Notes under the pieces: model-generated
What the model saw: the letters and a program-made list of their open reading frames with translations, nothing else
What the model was told of the DNA's origin: nothing
The model's database searches: none
Made by a program: the position numbers and the translations under genes
Origin: CAYSYY01 sp964576115 [NCBI: uncultured Gemmatimonadota bacterium]
GTDB lineage: Bacteria; Blakebacterota; Blakebacteria; Blakebacterales
Reading direction: 5' to 3'
Length of the DNA stretch: 15,008 nt
NCBI GenBank assembly: GCA_964576115.1
Contig: CAZNUA010000036.1
Coordinates: 1 to 15,008 of the forward strand
Shown here: positions 7,411 through 13,521 of the stretch, one piece after another
How the letters are laid out: each line of letters starts with the position of its first letter
Position numbering within the stretch: position 1 is the stretch's first letter

Positions 7411-9456
7411 ATGAGAGAGACGATAGGAGATATGCCGGATTTCCCGGATCCTGAGGCTCTGCAGGAAGCCGCAGAAGCCGAGCTGTGGTCGGCAGACGTG
7501 GTCACGGTACCCGCCGAAGTCCGCACGCATACAGGGCAGATGATGGTCGCGGTCCTGATCATGGCTGAGGGGTATGTGCTGGATGCCCCGATCGAACCGG
7601 CTCCATCGCCCGAACCCGAGAGCGTGTCCGCACTGCTGGAGCAGGGTTTGAGACGGGTGGCCGAAAAGGTCGGGAACTGGCCACCGGTGGTTGTGGTACG
7701 GCACAGCGAAGTAGCCGCTCACCTGGGAACACGGCTCGATTACCTGAGTATTGAAGTCGAGTACAGCCCGATCCTGCCCGAAATCGAAGAGGCAACCGCC
7801 AGCCTGCGCTCGTACATGGGCAGTGAGCGGCACCCCCAGATCCATTTCGGTCCGGGATTCTGGCGGGGCTGGTATTGCCCCGAGGCCTGGATCGCGGACT
7901 TCTTCCAGGCCGCTGCCCGCTATTATGAGGCGGCTCCCTGGACCCGGTATCCCTTCGACGCGATGCTGGCGGTCGAAGGAACATCGGGGCGGACCTGGTA
8001 TGTCCTGGTCGAGGGTGACCCACAGGAAACCGATCCTGTGCCGCCGGTTCTCTCCCTGTTCTCGGAGCGCGCCGATGCCGAGCGGGTCGCAACGATCGGT
8101 AGCATGGAGGAGGCCCGTTTCGTGGGCCGGGGGTTGATCCTCCTGTTCGCCGATCGCACAGAGCTGCCCAGCCAGACCGTTCAGGAAATCCGGCAGGCCG
8201 GCTGGCCGGTGGCTTCGTCCGACGCCTGGCCGGCACTGCTCATGATCAACACCCCGGCCGGCGGTCTGACCGCCGCTGACGCCGGCGACCTGCTGGCGGT
8301 CATGCACGTTATCTCCGGAGCCGTGCCGGTCCCCACACCTGATTCTCCGGCGATACCGGCCGGCGAGTGGCAGGATCCCGAAAGCGGACTCGGCCTCCGT
8401 GTACTCCCCCTGCCGCTGCCGGAGGAAGAGGAGGAGGACGAAGAAGGGGAGGGAGAGGAAAGGCTCGAGGAGTTGTTCGCGGGCGAGGCCGCCGACCAGA
8501 GCGCGGGACTCGTCGACCGCTTCGATCATTCTTCCCTGGTGGAGCAGATCCAGAAGCGCGTTGAAGCCGAGGGAGCCGCCACGCTCGAGGACGTTCAGCG
8601 GATCGCCGCCCAGGAGCACGAAGCCTACAACCGCGCCTCCCAGGAGGAGCTGGGTGGCCTGAGCCCGGAGCAGACAGCCCGCCTGCTCTACCAGTCCTGG
8701 GAGAGTCCGGATTCGATCGTGCGCTTCGACACCGATCTGCCGCTCGCCGAACTGGAGACGAGTCCCTTTCTGTACCGGACCCGAATCCTGCTGGGCACGA
8801 TGCTCGAGCGCGGCGGGATAGCGCCGACCCAGGCAGGCAATCTGCCCCGGGCATTTGTCCAGGACATGATGGAGGCCATGGACACCCCCCTGACCGGGCC
8901 GGATCGGTCCCTTCGAGACAACCGCCGGTACAACGAAGCCGATACCCATCTCTACGACCTGCGCCTGTTTCTCGAATTCGCCGGCTGCATCCGGCGCTAC
9001 CGGAAGAAATTCATCGTCGCCCGCGCGGTCAGACCGCTGCTGAAACCGGAGCAGGCTGGTGTACTATTCCGTCACTTGTTTATCAAGCACTTTCAGTATC
9101 TGGACCTCTCCTGCTTGGATTGTTATGCACCGGCACACCTGTTCCAGTCCGGTGTGGCGTACAGCCTGTGGAAGTTCCTGGATTCATCCGTGGAGTGGCT
9201 GCCCGCCGAAGCGTTCAGTGACCGTCTCATTCTGCCTACCCTCCGCGACGATCTGCTCAGGAGTGTGGAGAGCGAGAAAGAGCTGCAGGCTATCATCACC
9301 TTTCGCCTGATGCAGCCGCTCGAGAGATTCGGACTGGCCGAGAACCGGGAGATGGCGGAATCGAGAAACTGGTATCCCTGGAATCGGGAATACCGGCCCA
9401 CCCCGCTGGCTGCCCGATTCCTGCACTTCGATTTCTCCGATCAGGAGAGCGACTGA
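7411..9456 (+). CDS. Large multidomain protein: DUF6930/DUF7309-like N-terminus plus the cassette's shared C-terminal module
   Basis: A 681-residue protein with a good ribosome-binding site (AGAGGAAAG, 7399-7407). Residues 25-136 (LWSADVVTVPAEVR, VLDAPIEP, PPVVVVRH) resemble DUF6930. Residues 175-305 (PWTRYPFDAMLAVEG, LILLFADRTELPSQTVQEIR, SDAWPALL) resemble DUF7309. The order appears reversed compared with the arrangement I remember. An acidic run (EEEEEDEEGEGEERLEEL, 338-355) forms a linker. Then GLSPEQTARLLYQSWESPDS (416-435) leads into a module at 438-676 homologous to residues 278-515 of the 1699 protein: AGNLPRAFVQ (475-484), FLEFAGCIRRYRKKF, and EYRPTPLAARF (660-670). No enzyme motif or membrane segment is seen. 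It is last in the cassette, 49 bp after the SNF2 gene. The DUF names are from memory and need a profile search; the shared module is directly visible. Confidence 0.8.
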   Translation: MRETIGDMPDFPDPEALQEAAEAELWSADVVTVPAEVRTHTGQMMVAVLIMAEGYVLDAPIEPAPSPEPESVSALLEQGLRRVAEKVGNWPPVVVVRHSEVAAHLGTRLDYLSIEVEYSPILPEIEEATASLRSYMGSERHPQIHFGPGFWRGWYCPEAWIADFFQAAARYYEAAPWTRYPFDAMLAVEGTSGRTWYVLVEGDPQETDPVPPVLSLFSERADAERVATIGSMEEARFVGRGLILLFADRTELPSQTVQEIRQAGWPVASSDAWPALLMINTPAGGLTAADAGDLLAVMHVISGAVPVPTPDSPAIPAGEWQDPESGLGLRVLPLPLPEEEEEDEEGEGEERLEELFAGEAADQSAGLVDRFDHSSLVEQIQKRVEAEGAATLEDVQRIAAQEHEAYNRASQEELGGLSPEQTARLLYQSWESPDSIVRFDTDLPLAELETSPFLYRTRILLGTMLERGGIAPTQAGNLPRAFVQDMMEAMDTPLTGPDRSLRDNRRYNEADTHLYDLRLFLEFAGCIRRYRKKFIVARAVRPLLKPEQAGVLFRHLFIKHFQYLDLSCLDCYAPAHLFQSGVAYSLWKFLDSSVEWLPAEAFSDRLILPTLRDDLLRSVESEKELQAIITFRLMQPLERFGLAENREMAESRNWYPWNREYRPTPLAARFLHFDFSDQESD

Positions 9457-9476
9457 CACGAGTCAAGCCCGGACAG

Positions 9477-9492
9477 GTTTCTGCACAGAAAC
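9477..9492. other. Small inverted repeat after the four-gene cassette
   Basis: GTTTCTG-CA-CAGAAAC is a perfect 7-bp inverted repeat 20 bp after the stop of the 7411 gene. No T-run follows on the plus strand, so it is a poor intrinsic terminator. It may only stabilise the mRNA end. Confidence 0.3.
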
Positions 9493-9528
9493 AGGAGACA
9501 CGTCTTCCACTCCCGCACAACATCTTTT

Positions 9529-9544
9529 ACATTGTATACAATGT
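9529..9544. promoter_or_regulatory. Perfect 16-bp palindrome, probable operator of the small RHH/PIN-like pair
   Basis: ACATTGTATACAATGT is self-complementary over all 16 bases and lies 25 bp before the antitoxin ATG. TATACA inside it could serve as a -10 box, though no convincing -35 is seen. Ribbon-helix-helix antitoxins typically bind palindromes of this kind to repress their operon. Confidence 0.6.
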
Positions 9545-9569
9545 CTCATCACAACCGGGAGCAGTGACG

Positions 9570-9695
9570 ATGTCAGCAGACCCGCTCACGACCCGTCTGC
9601 CGAAGTGGCTCGACCAGGCGATCCGGGAATACTGCCGGGACAGCGGCCTCGGTGTTTCGGCCGGCATGAAGCACCTGCTCAGAACCTACGAATGA
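9570..9695 (+). CDS. Small ribbon-helix-helix-like antitoxin (41 aa)
   Basis: The ORF starts at ATG 9570 with a Shine-Dalgarno GGGAG (9557-9561) at good spacing and encodes 41 residues. TRLPKWLDQAIREYC followed by GLGVSAGMKHLL fits a ribbon-helix-helix DNA-binding fold: a short strand TRLP, helix A, a turn, and helix B starting at the Ser. Its stop overlaps the next ATG (ATGA, 9692-9695), the usual antitoxin-toxin coupling. A palindrome sits just upstream. It looks intact, although it is short and lacks the extra C-terminal toxin-binding tail many such antitoxins have. The assignment rests on pattern and context. Confidence 0.6.
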   Translation: MSADPLTTRLPKWLDQAIREYCRDSGLGVSAGMKHLLRTYE

Positions 9696-9847
9696 AGCCG
9701 GCCTGTTCCCGTTTTCTGGGTGATGAGAATGTCAACCGGAAGGTCATCGCCGCCCTGCGCGATCGCGGTTTCGATTGCCGGGTCAGAGAAGCGACCGTAC
9801 CCTATACCGCCATTCTGGAACGTCTCTCTGGACAAGTATCGCGCTGA
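9692..9847 (+). pseudogene. Truncated DUF5615 / PIN-like toxin remnant
   Basis: 51 residues from the ATG that overlaps the antitoxin stop. RFLGDENVNRKVIAALRDRG matches the opening of DUF5615 PIN-like proteins (normally RFLADENV, then ALRERG), including the first acidic metal ligand pair DE. Family members usually run to about 110-120 residues with further acidic residues in the middle and C-terminal parts. Here the frame stops after TAILERLSGQVSR, and those residues are missing. I see no clean continuation in another frame. The toxin is therefore probably inactive. The adjacent polyferredoxin gene ends only 18 bp away on the other strand, which suggests a deletion brought them together. Confidence 0.6.
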
Positions 9848-9865
9848 AGGAAACCGCAGGGATAC

Positions 9866-11029
9866 TCAGACAGATCGGCCCGACTTCTCACGGGCTCTCC
9901 CGATCCCGCGGGGCCCCCACTCCAGCACACCCTCCGGGCAGGCCTCGATGCACCGGTGGCACGACCAGCAGTCGGGCAGAAAGAACCGGCCGTCTTCGGC
10001 ATTGATGCCCGCCATGGCATCGGTCGGACAGGCCGCCTCGCACGCCCCGCAATCGGTGCAGGCCTCGGGATCGACCCGGCGCACCTTGTTCAGGGCGATC
10101 CTCTCTGCGAGCCAGGCCCAGAGCCCGAAGGGACAGATGGTGTGGCAGAAGGGCCGGAAATAGAGCAGGCCGGTCACGAGCAGAATCGGGATCAGGATCA
10201 GGGTGAAAACGGCCAGTTCGAGAGGATCGAAAATTTTGAAGAGGTTGAGATGATGGTACAGGATCGACCCCGGTCCCCCCTGGTTGATATTCAGGATACC
10301 GAAGAGCAGCAGGACAAAGAGAACGTACACGGTCAGGCGGATGGAGATGGAAGCTGCAAAGGGTAGACCGTGCTTGCGCTTGAATCGCTTGAACACCGGG
10401 ATGTTGTACAGACTCTCCTGCACCGCCCCCAGCGGACAGCCCCAACTGCAGAGCAGGCGGGCGCCGAGGATCGAGAGCAAGGTGAAGATCGCAAAGCCCC
10501 CCAACACCAGGACGAGCGGGTTGCCCGGGATGCCGTTGATCAGCTTGTGCACGCGGACGATGGCTTCCATGGGATTGGGTGAGGAGCCGAGGATGATCCC
10601 GAAGACGATGAAGGTGATCACCAGCCAGATCGTGCGGGTGCGGGTCACGTTGCGGTTGCGGATCAGGATCCACCCGGCGGCAACGACCCAGATCCCCAGC
10701 AGAATGAAGCGGACCAGATCACGGGTGGGGACGCCCTCGGCCCGGGCCGCCAGGACCGCGGCCCGGACATCGCCGTGAGCGATCGGAAGTTCGCTCAGGG
10801 GGCGGTGCACATTGCGGAACGTGGTACGGAAATCGCGGCGGTCTTCAACCGGCAGAAGGGGCACCAGGGCATCGAGGGGCACGTCGTTGCGCTCCGAAAC
10901 GTGCCGCAGAGACATGATGTCGTTGATCGCGACCGGTTGTTCTTCTTCGTACGGAGGGAATTTGATCAAAAAAGCCAGGATGGTAACGGCAACGATCCCG
11001 AACAGACCCAGGGTGAGATATTTCCGCAT
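9866..11029 (-). CDS. NapH-type membrane 4Fe-4S polyferredoxin
   Basis: A 387-residue inner-membrane electron-transfer protein. Hydrophobic segments lie near 4-23, 106-124, 131-150, 172-192, 228-248 and 270-290. Two CxxxCP motifs, C194/C198 (LLCSWGCPLG) and C295/C299 (FCHTICPFG), are the NapH/NosR-type signature. The C-terminus has two ferredoxin clusters: CTDCGACEAACP (C324, C327, C330, C334) and CWSCHRCIEACP (C354, C357, C360, C364). Residues 24-105 form a soluble domain I do not recognise. The protein is longer than NapH but lacks the FMN domain of NosR. The start is fixed by a clear AAAAGGAC site (11033-11040). No oxidoreductase partner gene lies in the window, so the electron donor and acceptor are unknown. 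It is monocistronic as far as seen, and convergent with the toxin remnant. Confidence 0.92.
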   Translation of the reverse strand: MRKYLTLGLFGIVAVTILAFLIKFPPYEEEQPVAINDIMSLRHVSERNDVPLDALVPLLPVEDRRDFRTTFRNVHRPLSELPIAHGDVRAAVLAARAEGVPTRDLVRFILLGIWVVAAGWILIRNRNVTRTRTIWLVITFIVFGIILGSSPNPMEAIVRVHKLINGIPGNPLVLVLGGFAIFTLLSILGARLLCSWGCPLGAVQESLYNIPVFKRFKRKHGLPFAASISIRLTVYVLFVLLLFGILNINQGGPGSILYHHLNLFKIFDPLELAVFTLILIPILLVTGLLYFRPFCHTICPFGLWAWLAERIALNKVRRVDPEACTDCGACEAACPTDAMAGINAEDGRFFLPDCWSCHRCIEACPEGVLEWGPRGIGRAREKSGRSV

Positions 11030-11114
11030 GATGTCCTTTTCTCGCGATCAGTGCCCGACGGCCGGTACCGGACGCGGATCAGCCCCCGAGTAAGATCTTT
11101 ATCGACCTGTCAGG

Positions 11115-11144
11115 ACTTTACCCTCCAGCCGTCCCGGTGTTCAA
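11115..11144 (-). promoter_or_regulatory. Possible promoter of the polyferredoxin gene
   Basis: Read on the minus strand, TTGAAC (11139-11144) and TAAAGT (11115-11120) are 18 bp apart, each matching four of six consensus bases. It lies between the tRNA terminator and the gene and would give a leader of about 80 nt. Weak evidence. Confidence 0.25.
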
Positions 11145-11170
11145 CCGCACCCCGTTCACAGGTATCGAGA

Positions 11171-11208
11171 AGAGAAAACCCCGGCAGATAGGTAAACCCG
11201 CCGGGGTT
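11171..11208 (-). terminator. Intrinsic terminator downstream of tRNA-Arg
   Basis: On the minus strand AACCCCGGC (11200-11208) pairs perfectly with GCCGGGGTT (11177-11185) around a 14-nt loop. It is followed by TTTTCTCTTCTC-like sequence, a fair U-rich tract. It sits about 30 bp past the tRNA 3' end and insulates the polyferredoxin gene from the tRNA transcript. Confidence 0.75.
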
Positions 11209-11236
11209 CGTTACTTACCCTGGACACCCTTTTCCC

Positions 11237-11313
11237 TGGTACGCCCGAGAGGAGTCGAACCCCTAACCTTCTGATCCGTAGTCAGATGCTCTATCCAATT
11301 GAGCTACGGGCGC
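11237..11313 (-). tRNA. tRNA-Arg (anticodon ACG), CCA encoded
   Basis: Read on the minus strand it folds as a full cloverleaf: acceptor GCGCCCG pairing with CGGGCGT (first pair G-U), D-arm TAGCTCAATTGGATAGAGC, anticodon stem TCTGA/TCAGA around loop CTACGGA, and a T-arm with GGTTCGACTCC. The loop gives anticodon ACG (Arg, CGU, with A34 normally edited to inosine). A73 and CCA (11237-11239) are encoded. A terminator follows and a candidate promoter precedes it. Its 3' end faces the accessory region, but no integrase or duplicated tRNA end is visible. Confidence 0.95.
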
Positions 11314-11356
11314 ACGGTATGACGCGGACAGACACATGCCCTGTCCCGAACTCAAC

Positions 11357-11385
11357 AAGTAAGGGGAGCCGCCCCGGCCTGTCAA
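11357..11385 (-). promoter_or_regulatory. Possible promoter of tRNA-Arg
   Basis: A perfect -35 TTGACA (minus strand, 11380-11385) is followed after 17 bp by a weak -10 TTACTT (11357-11362). Transcription would start about 35-40 bp before the tRNA. The -35 lies inside a short inverted repeat, GCCTGT-CA-ACAGGC (11377-11390). The -10 is poor, so confidence is limited. Confidence 0.35.
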
Positions 11386-11492
11386 CAGGCACGGCAGAGG
11401 CGGATGACGGCTTCTCCGACCTGGTCTGTTATGACCCGGGTCTGCCCGGTCCGGTTGGTATCCACCCGACCCGGTCAGTTCCGGCCATCGGT

Positions 11493-12065
11493 TCAGCTCG
11501 CCAGGACTTTGAACTCGCGATCGCGCGAATTCAGATGCGAGCGAATCCTGTTCAGCGCGAAATGACAGGTGCTGCGCACCGTGGGCGGAGCGCATCCCAG
11601 GGCACGCCCGACTTCGACCGAGGAGCGCCGTTCGCCGATATGCAGGCGCAGGGCTGATCGCTGCCGGGGGGTGAGGGGCTCCAGGGCACTCTGCACCCAC
11701 TGCCGGGTTTCCTCGCGGCTCGACTCGCATCCGCCCTTTTCCGCCATACCTTCGTCGAGTCGGTGGGCATTCCGATCGAGCAGTTCGCGACAGCGGCTCC
11801 GCCGCGAGGCGGTATCACGTCCCAGGTTGCGAACCACGGTCACAGCCCAGGCTCGGAAGCTCTTGCGGGGCGTGAAACGATCGAGTTCGCCCAGGATGCG
11901 GATCCAGGCTTCATGGACCAGATCGAGGGGTTCGGTGTGCCCGCCGGCATAGGTGCGCGAAGCGCTGAGCAGCATCGGCAGGTGGCGTTCGTAGAGCACC
12001 GCGATCGCCTCGTTGTTACCGGTCCGGGCGACCTGGATGAGCTGAATGTCGGTCAGGTCTGTCAT
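11493..12065 (-). CDS. ECF-subfamily RNA polymerase sigma factor
   Basis: 190 residues from the ATG at 12063-12065. Sigma-2 spans about 8-90: DIQLIQVARTGNNEAIAVLY, the region 2.2 core DLVHEAWIRI (48-57), and FRAWAVTVVRNLGRD (70-84). Sigma-4 spans 125-178, with LTPRQRSALRLH and the helix-turn-helix SSVEVGRALGCAPPTVRSTC. The linker between them is rich in charged residues. The frame stays open further upstream (to a TTG at 12134, or ATG at 12125), but those codons would give an atypical Cys-rich extension. Neither start has a clear ribosome-binding site, so the start is uncertain. No anti-sigma factor gene is adjacent: downstream is tRNA-Arg, upstream is nadA. The regulon is unknown. Confidence 0.9.
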   Translation of the reverse strand: MTDLTDIQLIQVARTGNNEAIAVLYERHLPMLLSASRTYAGGHTEPLDLVHEAWIRILGELDRFTPRKSFRAWAVTVVRNLGRDTASRRSRCRELLDRNAHRLDEGMAEKGGCESSREETRQWVQSALEPLTPRQRSALRLHIGERRSSVEVGRALGCAPPTVRSTCHFALNRIRSHLNSRDREFKVLAS

Positions 12066-12161
12066 GTCTGGTGTATTACTACAGCAGACACCGGGTGGGC
12101 ACAGAAAATCAGATACATTGGCCATCCCCCACAACTGGCTTCAGAACCGCGTTATATTCTC

Positions 12162-12220
12162 CCCGTGCGGTCAGGTGGGACGCGGAGGGGAGCCGCCCGA
12201 TAACTCTGACTCCGCACGGG
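12162..12220 (-). other. Potential RNA structure in the sigma-factor leader
   Basis: CCCGTGCGG (12162-12170) and CCGCACGGG (12212-12220) are perfectly complementary over 9 bp, and the 41-nt loop holds a nested GCGG/CCGC stem (GCGGAGGGGAGCCGC). It lies in the 297-bp space between nadA and the sigma gene, which otherwise holds only a promoter-like site and no ORF I believe. I do not recognise a known riboswitch. Confidence 0.4.
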
Positions 12221-12310
12221 ACGAACGAGTCCGGTCGCCGTCCCCGCGGACTGCCACCGGACACCGGCCGGCCGATAGAACATGGCGGCCGGGACCCCTC
12301 TGCATTCTGT

Positions 12311-12340
12311 AGAATATCAGAAAGCTGTGACGTTTGTCCA
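12311..12340 (-). promoter_or_regulatory. Possible promoter of the ECF sigma gene
   Basis: On the minus strand TGGACA (12335-12340, five of six consensus) and TATTCT (12311-12316, four of six) are 18 bp apart. Transcription would start about 12304, giving a leader of about 240 nt before the chosen ATG. It sits directly after the nadA stop. Confidence 0.35.
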
Positions 12341-12362
12341 GCGTTTCACACGAAGGATGGTT

Positions 12363-13337
12363 TCAAGTGATCTCGAGCATGCGGTCCACGGCCCCCCTGG
12401 CAGCCGCGGCTGTTTCGGGATCGACGGTGACCTGATAGACGTCTTCGGTGAGGCTGTGCAGGACTTTCTCGAGCGTAATCCGCTTCATGTACTGACAGAT
12501 GGCTTTTTCGGACACCGGGATGAACTCCCGGCCGGGATTCTCTTTGGCCAGCCGGTGGTTGATACCCTTTTCGGTTCCCACGATGTACTGCTCGTTCTCA
12601 CCCTCTTGCGCCTGCCGGACCATGCCGCCGGTACTCGCCACCTGTACCTGCCGGCCGTCGAGGCGTTCATCCCCGTCCTCGATCATCTGCGCCAGTTCGG
12701 CCGAACAGCGGCATTCGGGGTGCACCATCACGTCGGCCTCGGGGTATTCGGCCATCTTCTCGAGCACCATCTCGAGCGTGATCGGGCTGTGTACGTGGCA
12801 TTCACCGGGCCAGAGATGGATGTTGTCCCGCCCGGTCACTTCGCGCACGTAGGCCCCCAGAAACATATCGGGACAGAAGAGGATGTCGGTATCGGCGGGA
12901 ATGGCCTCGACCACCTTGACGGCGTTGGCGGAGGTACAGCAGTAGTCCGAGAGCGCTTTGACGGCGGCGGTGGAGTTTACGTATGAGACCACTTTCGCGC
13001 AGGGGTGCTCGGCTTTCCACTCGGCCAGCCCCTCGGCGGTCAGCGTGTCGGCCAGAAAACAGCCGGCCTGCAGGTCGGGCAGCAGGACTCGTTTTCCGGG
13101 TGAGAGAATGGCGGCCGTCTCGGCCATGAAATGCACGCCGCAGAAAACGATGATGTCGGCTTCCTCGACTTCGGCTGCCTCCTGGGCCAATCCCAGGGAG
13201 TCGCCGAGAACATCGGCGACATCCTGCACCGGTCCGATCTGGTAGTTGTGGGCCAGAATGATGGCATTTTTCTCCTCGGCCAGCTCGCGGATGCGGGCCT
13301 GCAGAGCGACGTCGGTATTTGCGCTGGTTTCGGCCAT
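12363..13337 (-). CDS. nadA: Quinolinate synthase A
   Basis: A 324-residue cytoplasmic [4Fe-4S] enzyme that condenses iminoaspartate with dihydroxyacetone phosphate to quinolinate in de novo NAD synthesis. Visible signatures: IILAHNYQ (26-33), VADVLGDSLGLA, CGVHFMAETA, LPDLQAGCFLAD, VSYVNSTAAVKA, LWPGECHVH, MVHPECR, ASTGGMV and GTEKG. The three cluster cysteines are C93, C180 and C281; the 87-residue gap between the first two equals that of known NadA enzymes. The ATG at 13335-13337 is preferred because GAGGGG precedes it at good distance. The frame opens further to 13373, but only with a TTG start. No nadB or nadC is adjacent. It is divergent from the sensor kinase. Confidence 0.97.
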   Translation of the reverse strand: MAETSANTDVALQARIRELAEEKNAIILAHNYQIGPVQDVADVLGDSLGLAQEAAEVEEADIIVFCGVHFMAETAAILSPGKRVLLPDLQAGCFLADTLTAEGLAEWKAEHPCAKVVSYVNSTAAVKALSDYCCTSANAVKVVEAIPADTDILFCPDMFLGAYVREVTGRDNIHLWPGECHVHSPITLEMVLEKMAEYPEADVMVHPECRCSAELAQMIEDGDERLDGRQVQVASTGGMVRQAQEGENEQYIVGTEKGINHRLAKENPGREFIPVSEKAICQYMKRITLEKVLHSLTEDVYQVTVDPETAAAARGAVDRMLEIT

Positions 13338-13420
13338 GCCGGATTCCCCTCGTCCGCCGTTGGTTCGGATCAAGCGGTGTCTGCAGCCCCACCCGAGCCC
13401 GAAAATGTCACACTGTTGTA

Positions 13421-13448
13421 AAGATAGAGGACTCAGCGCGCTTGAGAA
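13421..13448 (-). promoter_or_regulatory. Possible nadA promoter
   Basis: Minus-strand TTCTCA (13443-13448) and TATCTT (13421-13426) with a 16-bp spacer, each four of six consensus. It would give a 75-80 nt leader. Its -35 overlaps the -35 of the opposite candidate promoter. Confidence 0.25.
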
Positions 13449-13471
13449 GGTGGAATCAGTTGTCTTATTGT
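13442..13471 (+). promoter_or_regulatory. Possible promoter of the sensor kinase gene
   Basis: TTGAGA (13442-13447) and TATTGT (13466-13471) with an 18-bp spacer, about 50 bp before the kinase ATG. A moderate match. Confidence 0.25.
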
Positions 13472-13521
13472 GGGTCTAGATTCTGTTCAGGAAGCGTACC
13501 CTCATACGAGCGGGAGCGCGT

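Noticed and set aside
7363-8949. 528-codon open frame on the minus strand
   Set aside because: Antisense shadow of the 7411 gene. The plus-strand product has a ribosome-binding site and a module shared with another gene.
1699-9456. DISARM or restriction system because of the SNF2 gene
   Set aside because: No methyltransferase, phospholipase D or other DISARM partner motif is visible, and the neighbouring proteins belong to other families.
9477-9492. Intrinsic terminator for the cassette
   Set aside because: A perfect short hairpin but AT-balanced, with a 2-nt loop and no T-run after it; listed only as an inverted repeat.
11237-11313. tRNA-Arg as attachment site for a genomic island covering the left part
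   Set aside because: The tRNA 3' end does face the accessory genes, but there is no integrase, no duplicated tRNA 3' end in the window, and a chromosomal-type gene lies between.
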